A DNA stretch of 64,000 nucleotides from Neocallimastix lanati (nom. inval.) (GCA_016946835.1 JACVTC010000045.1:280501-344500); one strand, 5' to 3'. Counted from the first letter of the stretch, positions 1 to 10,849 are shown. The notes: generated by a model not told the origin, from the sequence alone. Numbers and translations: made by a program.

Positions 1-305
1 AAAAAATAAAAATATCATTATTTTTATTATATTTTTTAATTAAAAAACGTCATTATTTTTTCTTTAATGAATAAATTATTTAAGTAATATATAGCAAGAA
101 AAGCAATTATTTAGGTTACATATATATATTATTTTTTTTTTCTGATTATATATATAATAGTTTATATCTCATTAATTATTTTCATCAACTTTTATTTAAG
201 ATTGATAAAAATATTAATAAAAAAAAAATGCAAATTATACATAAGTAAAAATCAATTTTTTTTATTTATTAATAATAAAATTTTTCATTCTTATATTATT
301 ATTTT
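1..305. other. AT-rich flank of the LINE, no gene
   Basis: A/T-rich sequence with short homopolymers. I see no coding potential or RNA gene. It ends abruptly at about 306, where base composition shifts and the LINE leader begins. Confidence 0.7.
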
Positions 306-960
306 CCCGAGCAGGGGTGTACTCGATTTATGTATTTAAATCGCTTGCAAGGGGAATTAACTTTACTCTTTTAAAGTAGATCCACAGTACTGGTGCAAAA
401 TAGTAGTAAAGTTATATTTTGTGTTAATTAATAACATTATGCGCAATGGTAATGTTATTGGTAAAATTTTTCTGGTGAACACTCACTGCGGAATATAATG
501 GTGCATTTTTGGAACATTGTTAATTAAGTTACACCCAAGAATTAGTAATACATTTTCATTGTATTTTAATTTTCATGTAGTATTACTATTCTCATGTAAG
601 AATCTATTGTATTCAATTGTATTTCAACTATATATTTCATGTATCACGTTGTAAGAGATTGATTCACTCTAAATCTTGTAGTAATTTATTTAACTCTGTA
701 CTAATTTTGTGCCATTTTATTTCATCAATTCAATCTTAGTCATTAAATACTTTATGATATTCAATTTAAATAATATACTGAAAAAAGTGCTAAATCAAAT
801 TATTTTTCAATCATTCAACAAACTACTAATTATCGAAATTATTTACTCCAAAAAGATATAAATTTATTACAATTCTCATTATACTCAAGACTTTATAATA
901 AAAACTGACTTTTATTTTTTATTTTTTTTAGTTATTAATTTTTAGTTTTTTATTACTATT
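306..960 (+). promoter_or_regulatory. LINE 5' leader with probable internal promoter
   Basis: About 650 bases precede the first ATG of the LINE ORF and are clearly less AT-biased than the flank. They begin with a C-rich then G-rich stretch at 306-317 that could fold on itself. LINEs need an internal promoter to survive transposition, so this leader is the natural place for it. No specific factor site is recognisable; the promoter role is inferred from position. Confidence 0.5.
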
Positions 961-3900
961 ATGGAAATCCAATATATAAGAAATAAGAATTTCATTCTAA
1001 GAGGTTCAAGGTGCCACGGTATACCAATGGAGAATACGAAACTACTCTTTATCCGCGGACTTCGATCTTGGCCAGAAATCAAAATGAGAAGACATTTAAA
1101 GAAAACTCTGAATGAATTAAATGATAAGGTTTTATCAATTAAACGTATTGCTAATTTTAATGATGCATTCTTTAAAATTAAAATAGTAGGTAATGAAGAA
1201 GAAATAACATCTATTACTGATTGTATTGTTAATAGTTTCAAACGTGCTTCAATTAATGTTATTAATTGTAGCAAAAGGAATCATAAATACAGTTTTTCTT
1301 CACTCAAAAGGAAACATTTTGCTTTATCAGAAAAAGTGAATTCATCATATAATATCAATTTATTCACTATTTCAAATTCAAATGCAGATTCAAGTCAAAA
1401 TTTAAATTCAAGTTCAAAAACAGATTCATGTTCAAGTTCAAATACAAGTTCAAGTACAAGCTCAAGTTCAAGTACAAGTTCAAGTTCAAGTTCTAGTTCA
1501 AGTTTAAGTTTAAGTTCAAGTTCAAGTTCAAGTTCAAGTTCAAGTTCAAGTTCAAGTTCAAGTTCAAGTTCAAGTTCAAGTTCAAGTTCAAGTTCAAGTT
1601 CAAGTTCAAGTTCAAGTCCAATTTCCAATTTATGTTTAAATTCAGTTTCAAGTTCAGATTCAAATTCAAATTCCAGTTCAATCAATTATAATATCTCCAA
1701 TAATATTAATAACACTCATATTAATAATAATACAGTTAAAGAATTTTCTCTATGTATCAGTTGGAATACTAATGGATGGAACTTTGATAAAAAAGACAGT
1801 GTTGAATTCTTTATTTCAATGTACAAACCACTTTTCTTATGCTTTCAGGAAACAGGAAATGGTTCAGGTTCTAGCAGTAAATATCCATGTCGAGTATCAT
1901 TAAAAAACTACAAACATTTCTTCAAAAAAGCTAATAATGAAATTCCCTGTAAAAGAGGACTTTATATAGGGTTTCATAATTCTTGTCAAGCCTCTCTTGA
2001 AAACAACACTTATGAGTATATTATTTCCTTGTATACTTATAATTTTTGGAATTTCACTAAATGTTCTATTGGTAATGTGTACGTACCTCATAGTGGCCAT
2101 AGCCTTCATGCTAGAGCTGCTAGAATTGAAATATTGTCTTGGTTAAATAGTCACTCTTCTCATCCTTCAATGTTGGTTGGTGATTTTAATTTACCTACTG
2201 AGAAATTAGGTAATTTGCTCTCTAAATTTAGTAATTGGAAAATTCTTCCCTTATGGGGCTCCCCAATTTCATGGAGTAGAGGTAATAGAGAATCTGATAT
2301 AGATCATGCGATTGTCAATGATCATATGTTAGATTTACTTTCATATGGTACTTTTATTGACTTTCCCCCCATTTCGGATCATAAACCTTTATTAATAAAA
2401 GGTAAATGTTTTTCATCAGTTAATTCAGATAATTCTTTCTCTCTGCCTAAAAAGACAGTTAAATGGGATAGATTAAAATGTATAAATGAAAAAGAATCAA
2501 TTTTTGACAACAACTATTTTAGTGTATTAGAGGAAGTGATTCCAGATCCTAATATTAGTATTGATGATATTTCTAAGAAATTTATTTCAACTTCATTCAA
2601 TATTGCTAAGGAACTTAATATCACGTCAATTTCAGAAGTTCGAAAATCTTTTTTTCATATGTCGCAGAAAATATTTAATTTGCAAAAACTCAAAATGAAA
2701 TTATATAAATCCATTAAAAGAAGAGGTTCTTATCATAATTTAGATGAATTTGAAGAATTAATTGATAAATATAATAGAATGTGCAAAATTATTCATCATA
2801 TGTGTAATATTTATAGGAAAACTGAATACCAACATTGGATCAATACAGGATGTGAATATATGAAATCTCATAACCCTAAGAAAGATTGGAAATGGCTTAA
2901 AACAACAGCAAAAGTAGATAAATTTAAAAATATGTCAAATTCTCCAGTAAAGGACAAAAATGGTAAACTAGCTACTTCTACTAAAGAACAGTTAGAAGTA
3001 TGGCACAATCACTATAAAAAACTTGCTTCAAGTCATTCTGATATCAATAGTGCATTAATCGAATGGTCTAATAAATTTTCCAATGGAACAATCAGGTATA
3101 CGAGACACAATGAATGGGATATAAATCAAGACATCAGTATAGAAGAAATTAGAGAAGCAATTTTGGCTACTCCAAATTATAAAGCTTCAGGCCCGGATGG
3201 AATTCCTATTGAATTTTATAAAGCTTTAATTCCTCCGGATGACGAAAATTCAGTAAATAATTCTTCTTCTGGTTTAAATTGTTTACAGAAGATATACTCA
3301 AGAATTTGGAATGGAGAATTTCCTAGCTCTTGGAATGAAGCAAGTATTATATCTATTCCTAAAAAAGGAGATGGTCTATCTGATTGTGACAATTATCGAG
3401 GTATCTCTCTGATTAACAATGGTATTAGACTCATTTCGAAAATAGTCTCCAAAAGAATTTCGGAATATGGACTTAAAAATAATTTTATTAGGCCAGAGCA
3501 ATTTGGATTTCGTACAAAAGAAGAATGTGTTAGTTTATTTATTTCAATTCGAGAAATTTGTCAAAGGCGTAAAAATGATAATAAAGAAACTTACCTTGCT
3601 TTTCTAGATTTAAAAAAGGCATATGATTCTGTTCCAATAGGTAATATTTTATATAAATTAGATGCTTTAGGTATTAGAGGTAAATGTTATCAATTTATAA
3701 AAAATCTATATATGACTTCCAAAGCCAGTGTTAAAATTGATGATCAATATTCGGAATCTTTTAATATTATGAAAGGAGTTAGACAAGGTTGTCCACTATC
3801 ACCAATTCTTTTCTATCTTTTTATTAATGACATTTTTAATGATGTTTCAGAACTTGGAATTCCTTTAGGCGAATCTAGATGTTGTGGTGGACTCTTTGCA

Positions 3901-5397
3901 GATGATATTGTTCTATGCGCACCATCAAGAACTAAGTTAAAAAAAATGCTTAAGAAGGTAAATGAATGGGCTAAATTTAATATGATGAATTTTGGAATTA
4001 ATAAGTGTGCAACGATGGTGATTCGACCAGACACACCTCTTTTTCAAAATAAAAGAGATCCTACTTTTTATCTTGCTGGTCAACCAATCCCTATAACTAA
4101 ATGTTATACCTATTTAGGTATACCATTTGATAAAAGCTTATCATTGAACTCTATTATTAAATTATTTAACTCTAAAGTTACTAAAGCTCTCTTTTCTGTT
4201 AGTAAATTTCTTTCAAACTCCAAAATTCCTATTCCATTTAAAAAGATTATAATTAACTCTTATGTACTTAGTAAAGTCTCTTACTTTGCGCCTTTACTTG
4301 GTTCAAATAAAGCTAGAACAAATAATACTCAGAAATTAATTAATAAAGAATTAAGATGGATTGCAGGTATACAAAAAGCCAAATCATTTATTAATGTATA
4401 TTCTATTTCAAAAGATTTACATATTCCTCCATTGTCAGCTAAGTGTGCTTTGTCTCAAGTCAAATGTTTTGATAAATGGAAAGATTCAAATTGTATTATT
4501 TCCTATTTAGTTAATAATATTCAAAGATCTAGAAAATATACATGGACAAAAGAAAGTAGAACTCTTAAACGTAAACTAGAGAAAAGAGGTAATAACGATA
4601 ATAAAATCAAGGATTTTTATTGGAAAAGAGATATGAAAATCAATTCTATTAAAGCTGAGTTTTATGACAAAAACAAATTCGAAGAAACATCAAAATTTAT
4701 TAAACTTTGTTATGAATATCCTAATCTTTCATATGGTTTCTATTGGCTATTGAGAGCACGAAGCAGATATAGATTAGATGCTAGAATTGCTAAAGCTGCA
4801 AAAATTGTAGATCAAATGTGTCCTAATTATTGTCCCTGTTGTAAAAGTAATAAACAATGGATAAGTCATTGGTTAATTGATTGTCCTTTTTTCAATCATA
4901 TTCGTAGTAAAGTTAATGATAAAATTTTATTTTTATATAATGCTTTTTACCGTGGCAACCTAACAAATGATATTGTTAATAGTAATAATGATAATAGTAA
5001 TAGTAATAGTAGTAATAGTAATAATAGTAATAGTAATAATAGTTATAGTAATATTAGTAATAGTATTGAAAATAATGTGTATATTGATTCTAGTGTGTGT
5101 GAAAAAGTGTTTAATTTCCTTCTTGGAGGTCGAAGTATTAAAAACAGTACAAGGGAATGGGAGGATCTATTTAAGTGCCAGATGAAATCAGGTGCTTATT
5201 CTGATACTCCGTTCTTAGTGGTTACTGCGGCACTTCTTCAATCGATTTTACCTATTGCTATTGGCCAGCAATGGTCTTTGTTCAATAGGTTCAAATCGAA
5301 TCGTACTACTACTACCAAGAGCGTCAATGCTGAAGAAACAGTAAGACAGGCCAGCAGGGCTAGCGCAACCAATGAAGATCATAATTTTGTATCTTAA
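961..5397 (+). CDS. LINE polyprotein: APE endonuclease, reverse transcriptase, C-terminal zinc knuckle
   Basis: The 1478-residue protein would nick target DNA and prime cDNA synthesis from the nick. The first 130 residues are basic with no domain I can name. Residues about 130-220 are Ser-rich from an in-frame microsatellite. The endonuclease spans about 265-480: SWNTNGW near 267, the QE pair near 297, GDFN at 407-410 and SDH at 472-474 mark its catalytic residues. Reverse transcriptase spans about 740-1090, with the LDLKKAYDS block, RQGCPLSP and the catalytic FADD at 979-982. A Cys/His cluster follows (C1287, C1291, C1293/C1294, then H and C near 1303-1309), typical of LINE C-termini. No RNase H domain is evident. 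A second Asn/Ser-rich low-complexity stretch lies near 1338-1370. The ORF is open from the first ATG to a single TAA. Confidence 0.93.
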   Translation: MEIQYIRNKNFILRGSRCHGIPMENTKLLFIRGLRSWPEIKMRRHLKKTLNELNDKVLSIKRIANFNDAFFKIKIVGNEEEITSITDCIVNSFKRASINVINCSKRNHKYSFSSLKRKHFALSEKVNSSYNINLFTISNSNADSSQNLNSSSKTDSCSSSNTSSSTSSSSSTSSSSSSSSSLSLSSSSSSSSSSSSSSSSSSSSSSSSSSSSSSSSSSSPISNLCLNSVSSSDSNSNSSSINYNISNNINNTHINNNTVKEFSLCISWNTNGWNFDKKDSVEFFISMYKPLFLCFQETGNGSGSSSKYPCRVSLKNYKHFFKKANNEIPCKRGLYIGFHNSCQASLENNTYEYIISLYTYNFWNFTKCSIGNVYVPHSGHSLHARAARIEILSWLNSHSSHPSMLVGDFNLPTEKLGNLLSKFSNWKILPLWGSPISWSRGNRESDIDHAIVNDHMLDLLSYGTFIDFPPISDHKPLLIKGKCFSSVNSDNSFSLPKKTVKWDRLKCINEKESIFDNNYFSVLEEVIPDPNISIDDISKKFISTSFNIAKELNITSISEVRKSFFHMSQKIFNLQKLKMKLYKSIKRRGSYHNLDEFEELIDKYNRMCKIIHHMCNIYRKTEYQHWINTGCEYMKSHNPKKDWKWLKTTAKVDKFKNMSNSPVKDKNGKLATSTKEQLEVWHNHYKKLASSHSDINSALIEWSNKFSNGTIRYTRHNEWDINQDISIEEIREAILATPNYKASGPDGIPIEFYKALIPPDDENSVNNSSSGLNCLQKIYSRIWNGEFPSSWNEASIISIPKKGDGLSDCDNYRGISLINNGIRLISKIVSKRISEYGLKNNFIRPEQFGFRTKEECVSLFISIREICQRRKNDNKETYLAFLDLKKAYDSVPIGNILYKLDALGIRGKCYQFIKNLYMTSKASVKIDDQYSESFNIMKGVRQGCPLSPILFYLFINDIFNDVSELGIPLGESRCCGGLFADDIVLCAPSRTKLKKMLKKVNEWAKFNMMNFGINKCATMVIRPDTPLFQNKRDPTFYLAGQPIPITKCYTYLGIPFDKSLSLNSIIKLFNSKVTKALFSVSKFLSNSKIPIPFKKIIINSYVLSKVSYFAPLLGSNKARTNNTQKLINKELRWIAGIQKAKSFINVYSISKDLHIPPLSAKCALSQVKCFDKWKDSNCIISYLVNNIQRSRKYTWTKESRTLKRKLEKRGNNDNKIKDFYWKRDMKINSIKAEFYDKNKFEETSKFIKLCYEYPNLSYGFYWLLRARSRYRLDARIAKAAKIVDQMCPNYCPCCKSNKQWISHWLIDCPFFNHIRSKVNDKILFLYNAFYRGNLTNDIVNSNNDNSNSNSSNSNNSNSNNSYSNISNSIENNVYIDSSVCEKVFNFLLGGRSIKNSTREWEDLFKCQMKSGAYSDTPFLVVTAALLQSILPIAIGQQWSLFNRFKSNRTTTTKSVNAEETVRQASRASATNEDHNFVS
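1393..1616 (+). repeat. (TTCAAG)n coding microsatellite
   Basis: A hexanucleotide repeat lies inside the LINE ORF. It is imperfect from about 1393 and pure for 17 units from 1515 to 1616. Because the unit is six bases long, length changes keep the frame and simply lengthen or shorten a poly-Ser linker in front of the endonuclease domain. The open antisense frames across it (Leu-Glu or Leu-Asn repeats) are by-products. Confidence 0.93.
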
Positions 5398-5428
5398 AAT
5401 TATGATTAACATTGCGAAGTCAAAATTA

Positions 5429-5452
5429 ATTATTATACTTCAGTATAATAAT
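5429..5452 (+). promoter_or_regulatory. 3' UTR stem-loop of the LINE
   Basis: A perfect 10-bp stem (ATTATTATAC with GTATAATAAT) closes a TTCA loop 32 bases after the stop codon. The motif is kept in the truncated copy at 29981-30004 with nine of ten pairs, and partly in the relic near 10162-10185. The place and partial conservation suggest a recognition structure for the element's own reverse transcriptase; that role is inference. Confidence 0.6.
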
Positions 5453-5675
5453 GCCCTTGTGAAGTCTTACAAATATTAATTAAATGAAACTAGAATATAT
5501 TATACCATTATTTTATTTTATTTTGTGTTTTTTTTTTTTGTTTATTTTTTTTATCTTTTTTTTATTATTTTATTACATGTATTTTATCAAATATTTAATT
5601 AATAAAGATGAAACAAGTTTGTTGCCGTTAAAAAAAAAAAAAAAAAATAAAAAAAAAAAAAAAAAAAAAAAAAAA

Positions 5676-7472
5676 TAAAATATATACTTAATTCTAATTA
5701 TTTCTTATTATAAATCATTACTTTGAAAAGTTTTTTTTTTATTAAATAAACTATTAAATAAACTTGTAAATAATTTTATAAATAGTAAACTTGCAAATAA
5801 GTAATTTTCTTTTTGTATCTTTTAATTTCTTTTTGTTTTTATTATTATTTAAAATATAAAATAGTTTATTTCTTTTGAAAAATATAAATAGATGTAAATA
5901 TATTCTTCATTCAATTTTTCTTGGTTACAAAATTTTATAATTAATGTTTAATATTAATTCTTCATAATATTTACATTAATATTTATATTTAATTCTATAA
6001 TTTAATAAATCACATTAAAAATTTTATTAGTATTTTATTGTTAAATCATTAAAAACTAAATAAAAATTTACAATAAAACAAATTTGTAATGATAAATTAT
6101 TTTTAATCTTTTTATAATATTTAATTTTCTTTATATTGATATACATGGTCTTTTATTTTTTTTTATTATCATTTAAATGAACATGTGATCCTATAACCTA
6201 AACGATATTAATGTTAAATCATTATATATTAACTATAAAAGGAAGATAATATTTCTAAAGTAATTCTTAATTTATCAAAAGTAGTTCTTAACTTAAATGA
6301 ATAAAGTTGTAAAATTTACTTTCTATTATAATTACTAATATTCTTTATAAAATTTTAACCTTTAAACTAATTTAATATTAACATTTAAAGTGTCAAAGGA
6401 ACGGTTATCATAGTTTTAATACTTTGATTTCACAAAATATTAAATAATTTTTAATTTTCATATTATTAAAAATAAATGAAAAATTATTTCTTCTGAACTT
6501 TTATAAATTAAAGATAATAATATATTTGTAATAATTATATAATTAAATAAAAAAAATTATAAATTAATAAACAAATAATAAATAAATAAAAATATAAATA
6601 GATAGATAAAAATAAACAAATAAATAAAATATATATTTTAAATATATAAATATTATATAAATAAATAAAAATAAATAATAAATAATAAATAATAATAATT
6701 AAATAATAATAAATAGTAAATAATAAATTAATAGATAAATAATAAATAAATAAAAAATAAATAATTAGATAAACAATAAACAAATAAATAATATATATAT
6801 TTTAATAATTAATAATAAATAATAAATCATTGAATAATAATTAATAAATAATATGTAATATATAATAATAATAAATAATATAAAAATAAGTCAATAAATT
6901 ATAATTAAAAACAAATATAATTGTTTATAAAGTTTATTTTGTACAGATATTATTACAATTTATTATTAATGTTTTTATTTCATGATATGAAAGTACTACT
7001 TATGTAAAATTATTTCAAAATCGTCAATTAAAAAAAAAATAAATTATAATAATATACAATATTTTTAATACTCTAACTGATTATGTTTTTAATTATCTGA
7101 GTTAAATAGAATTAAATCATAAACAAAAACAAAAACAAACAAAAAAAAAATCAAACTTAATTTTAATTATTGATATTATAAAAAATTCACTTTTTTTTAT
7201 TAAAAAAATTAAAATTTATTTAAAAAGTATAAAAAATTTTATAAAAATATTTAATATATACACTATATTTTTTTTTATTTTAGATAAATATATTTTTTAT
7301 ATTTAAAGTTATTTTATATAACTTTTTGGTATTTTTTTTATTTTTTATTATAAAATTATTTTAATTGTTATATATATAATTCCTTTTAAAATATATCTAT
7401 TTAACTATAAAAAAAATAAAGATATTTCATTAATTTAACTTTATTATTACTATTATATTATTAAATATTAAA
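5676..7472. other. AT-rich intergenic stretch with low-complexity core
   Basis: No gene is visible. From about 6535 to 6900 it is almost pure A/T built from short TAAATAAA-type units, which produces an open antisense frame of Ile, Tyr, Leu and Phe that is not a credible protein. The stretch upstream of 7473 must hold the promoter of the CapA-like gene, but no element can be recognised. Confidence 0.6.
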
Positions 7473-9658
7473 ATGGTAACCAATAGGGAATATATGTTTT
7501 ATCCTTCTTTTATGTGGGATATTTTTTTCAGTAATAAAATAAAACAATTATTTGAAATTAAATCTTATACCGTAATACTAACTATCATATTTGTTGAAGA
7601 ATTTATTCTAAATGTTTTATCAAATTATTCAAAAAGTGATTTATTGAAAATAAAGATGTCAGACATTATTTTAATTAAACTACTAACAAATATTTCTGTG
7701 CTTTGCTTTTTATTATTTCTTGCATCCTTTTTTATAAGTATTAGAAAAATACCTTTATTTTCAACAAAAACATCCTTGAAAATTATTAAAAGTTTTTGTT
7801 TTTTGAATTTCATTATTACGGTATCCGCCAATAAAGTCGATCCAATCTACAGAGTAATTAGTTCTGACTTAAAAAAACAATTTGACGATTCATTTAAATT
7901 AATATTTAGTGGTGATTTAATTTTATTAGAAGATCAAGTACGTAATGCCTATAACGGTTCTGGATATGATTTCACAGAAAATTTTGAGTATACAAAAAAG
8001 TATATATCTCCAGCTGATTTAGCAATAGGTGTTTTTGAAGGACCTATGGCAGGAAGTGAAGTTGGTTACTCCTCAGGTAATTACGACGATAGGAAATATT
8101 TTTATGTAAATTATCCTGATGAATGGGCAGATGCAATAAAAAATGCAGGATTTGATCTGGTAACTACGGCTAATAATCATCTGATGGACAGAGGTATTGA
8201 AGGGGTTAAAAGAACCATAAAAGTTTTAAATGAAAAAAAAATTAATTTTGTAGGTTCGTATTTAGATAAAAATGATAAAGAATCGAAAAAAGTAAAAATT
8301 TTGGAGAGACAAGGAATTAAGTTTGCTATACTCGCTTACACATATGGTATTAATAGAGTGAAAAAGGAATCATTAGTGAGAGGCAATCTTTCACATATTA
8401 CATCAATGATTGTTGATCCTAGAAATGAGTTTTATGAGAAAGTAAAAAGTGAAGTGAAAAAGGATTTTGAAATTGCTAAAAGTCATAATCCAGATATTAT
8501 TGTAGTCTTACCACATTGGGGAACTCAATTTAGTAACAATGCGAATAAATTTCAGGAAATTTGGAGGAAAAACTTTATATTGAATTTGGAGCAGATATTA
8601 TTTTTGGAGATCACACTCACTCAGTTCAACCTGTTTTTATTTCAAAAGAAAACGGTAAAAATACTGCAACATTGTATTGTCCTGGAAATTATGCAAATGT
8701 CTATAGAAAGCACAATGGTGATTTTAGTGCACTAGTTGAAGTTTTTATTGATAGAAAAGAAAAAAAAGTGATTGGAGGATCAGTCATTCCTATGTGGACA
8801 GCATCGTCATTAGTTGGAAATTATAGACCACTTCCTATTTATGATATTCTGACGGATAAAAAATTGGGTAAAATTATTACAACTCATGATTTAGAAAGAA
8901 TTAAGCAGGCTCAAAACCATATCACCAAAGTTATGTTAGGAGAAGAAATAAGTATAAAGACAGCACAAAGTAGATATTATTTTGATGAGGGTGGATTTTT
9001 AAGAAATAAAATAGAACCATTAGAATTATCAGATGCCTTAAAAGCGAAAAAGAATTATCAATTGATTAGTACAGCAAAAAGTATATGTTTTGTTGGAGAT
9101 TCAATCACTGAAGGAACAAAGAATGGAGGTGTTGGATGGTATGAACCTCTAGAAAGTTACATCTCTGGAAAAATCTTTAATCACAGTAAGGGTGGTATAA
9201 CTACTAAACGTATAGTAAAAGAACGTTTAAAAAAAATAGTTGAAACCAAAGCAGAATTATTTATTATAGCTATCGGAACAAATGATGTCCGTTATCGATC
9301 TAAACAGTGTTCACTAACAAGTGAAGAATTTATAAGTAACCTTAGTATATTACGTGATGAAATTAAAAAAGAAAATCCAGAATCAAAATTCATTTTCATT
9401 GCTCCCTGGACTTCAACCGATGGAGATAGATTTAGTAAATTGAGATATAAAGCAAAAATAAGACTGAATAATGAGTATTCGAAAGCACTTGAGGATTGGG
9501 TTAAGAATAATAAAGATATTTATGTAGATCCTAATGATTATATCAATAGCTATATAAATGTATATAGTCAATCGAAATATTTAATAGATTATATACACCC
9601 TAATTCTTTAGATGGAGTTCAACTTTATTCTAAAGCATTTTTAGAAGCCAGTGATTAA
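7473..9658 (+). CDS. CapA-like (PGA_cap) metallophosphatase-fold plus SGNH hydrolase protein, frameshifted
   Basis: Two overlapping reading frames form one gene of about 728 codons if read through the shift near 8570. Hydrophobic segments near residues 31-52, 66-91 and 104-118 suggest membrane anchoring. The CapA domain follows: SGD at 146-148, NNH at 234-236 (TANNHLMDRG) and PHWG at 347-350, and after the shift the GDHTHSVQP motif. A C-terminal SGNH hydrolase completes it. CapA-family proteins are bacterial polymer (for example poly-gamma-glutamate) capsule or ester-processing enzymes, and the combination with an SGNH esterase is bacterial in style. In this genome it looks horizontally acquired, probably from a gut bacterium. 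Substrate is unknown. No intron is apparent. The frame break makes this a pseudogene, a sequencing error, or less likely a recoded gene. Confidence 0.8.
8561..9658 (+). CDS. Second-frame segment: end of CapA domain and SGNH (GDSL-like) hydrolase
   Basis: This frame begins inside the CapA domain (LYIEFGADIIFGDHTHSVQP), so it is a continuation and not an independent gene; its first codon is TTG. Counting from 8561, the SGNH catalytic blocks are GDS at residues 179-181 (block I, nucleophile Ser181), GTND at 239-242 (block III, Asn241) and DYIH at 343-346 (block V, Asp343 and His346). All residues needed for Ser hydrolase chemistry are present. The domain most likely removes acyl (often acetyl) groups from a polysaccharide or peptidoglycan-like polymer; the substrate cannot be told. 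It ends 18 bases before a long A tract. Confidence 0.85.
   Translation: MEEKLYIEFGADIIFGDHTHSVQPVFISKENGKNTATLYCPGNYANVYRKHNGDFSALVEVFIDRKEKKVIGGSVIPMWTASSLVGNYRPLPIYDILTDKKLGKIITTHDLERIKQAQNHITKVMLGEEISIKTAQSRYYFDEGGFLRNKIEPLELSDALKAKKNYQLISTAKSICFVGDSITEGTKNGGVGWYEPLESYISGKIFNHSKGGITTKRIVKERLKKIVETKAELFIIAIGTNDVRYRSKQCSLTSEEFISNLSILRDEIKKENPESKFIFIAPWTSTDGDRFSKLRYKAKIRLNNEYSKALEDWVKNNKDIYVDPNDYINSYINVYSQSKYLIDYIHPNSLDGVQLYSKAFLEASD
8567..8573 (+). other. Frameshift point at an A5 run (G AAA AAC)
   Basis: The first frame reads AGG AAA AAC TTT here and then loses homology, while the -1 frame continues the CapA domain with CTT TAT ATT GAA. A single A lost from a six-A run explains it. The heptamer G AAA AAC also has the phase of a -1 slippery site, but nothing else supports recoding. 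Confidence 0.65.
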
Positions 9659-9676
9659 ATATATTATCGATTAAAG

Positions 9677-9719
<43 letters not shown>
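9677..9719 (+). repeat. 43-base A tract just after the CapA-like gene
   Basis: An uninterrupted A tract begins 18 bases after the stop codon. It could be the tail of a retrocopied mRNA or simply one of the many A tracts of this genome. I found no flanking duplication to decide. Confidence 0.6.
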
Positions 9720-9721
<2 letters not shown>

Positions 9722-9955
9722 TAATATAAATATATCTATTTTTAATAAATTTTAAATAATAGTTAAATATTGTATATTAAAATTAATATTTGTAATAAAA
9801 TTATTACGAATATTACGAAATTAATAAAAATAATAATTATTATAAAAATATTTTATGAATTTTAAATAAGTTTTTTATATTTTAATTTTTTGAAAATTTC
9901 GTTAAATTTTTCATTTTATATTTAAATTTTTAGTAAAACAAAGAAATTGACCATT

Positions 9956-10487
9956 TTTTGTAGTTATATTTACTACAGTTCTTCTTCAATTGATTATTCT
10001 CAGCAAAAGTCATTGTTATATAGATTTAAGTAGAGCAATACTAAGAGATCTAATGATGAAAATATAGTAAGATAAGCCTGTAGGGCTAGCGCAACCAATG
10101 ATGATTTTAATTTTTTGAATCATAAATTTATGATAACCTATCGTTGCGAAGTCAAAAATAATTATAGTGCTTGAGTACATAAGTGCTTTTACAAAGTCTT
10201 ATTTACCTTCATTAAATCGTACTATAAATGTAGTAATTTTTTTATTATTAGGTAGTTATTTTATTCTGTGTTTTTTTTTGTATCTTTTTTTTTTTTTTAT
10301 ATTATTAATTTTTCTTTATTTTTAATTTTTATATATCTATTTATAAATTAAATTTAATTAATAAATATTGAGAAGTTTTAGGTATAAATGTCTTGAACTT
10401 AAGAAAGAAATTTGTATTCATAATAATAAATTTGAGATACTTAGTTAAGAGTTACGAATTGAAGAACTTTCATCAATCATATAGTAG

Positions 10488-10516
<29 letters not shown>
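9956..10516 (+). mobile_element. 5'-truncated, decayed LINE copy L3
   Basis: The stretch matches the last part of the LINE at 5210-5640: the block CTAGCGCAACCAATGA, the TTGCGAAGTCAAAA block, the degenerate 3' hairpin and the T-rich 3' UTR are all recognisable. Coding remnants are short and interrupted. Similarity fades after about 10400, but an A tract (10488-10516) closes the unit. It is older than L2 and L1 by its divergence. Confidence 0.75.
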
Positions 10517-10521
<5 letters not shown>

Positions 10522-10849
10522 CAACTAATAATATTTCAAATATTTACATTATAATATATAAAAATAAAATAATTTAATCAATTAATTATATTTTAAATAT
10601 CAAAAAAGTAAAATTGAGATGAGGTTGTTCGCATATGAATTTTTTTCTGAATTTATTTAAACACTTTTATTTTGTATATTATTTTTTATTTAACTTTACT
10701 AATTTAAATATCATTATGTTCTAATTAAACAAATAATATTCATTATTTTATTAATTCAGTGATTTTTTTAAAAAATAAAAAAATATTCATATATTTATAT
10801 AATTATCAAAGATTAAATTTTGAAGTAATTATAGCTAAAAATAAAAATA
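10517..10849. other. AT-rich intergenic stretch
   Basis: A/T-rich DNA without recognisable gene, RNA or element structure. Confidence 0.5.

Larger units (their letters stand above)
306..5675 (+). mobile_element. Near full-length non-LTR (LINE) retrotransposon, copy L1
   Basis: The unit has a GC-richer 5' leader (306-960), one long ORF (961-5397), a 3' UTR with a perfect hairpin, and an A-rich tail (5630-5675). The ORF carries an APE-type endonuclease followed by a reverse transcriptase, the order typical of apurinic-endonuclease LINEs. Two 5'-truncated relatives elsewhere in the window end at the same 3' region and also in A-rich tails, as expected for target-primed reverse transcription. 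I could not identify a clean target-site duplication, so the 5' boundary is judged from the composition change. The ORF is uninterrupted, so this copy may be young and active. Confidence 0.85.

Noticed and set aside
1395-1685. Antisense frames with Leu-Glu and Leu-Asn repeats across the LINE microsatellite
   Set aside because: They arise automatically from the TTCAAG repeat read in other frames and have no independent support.
306-5690. Target-site duplication of the full-length LINE
   Set aside because: Only loose A/T-rich similarity (AATAAAAT-type words) between flanks; not distinguishable from chance here.
6535-6783. 82-codon antisense frame
   Set aside because: Pure low-complexity A/T sequence giving only Ile, Tyr, Leu and Phe; not a credible gene.
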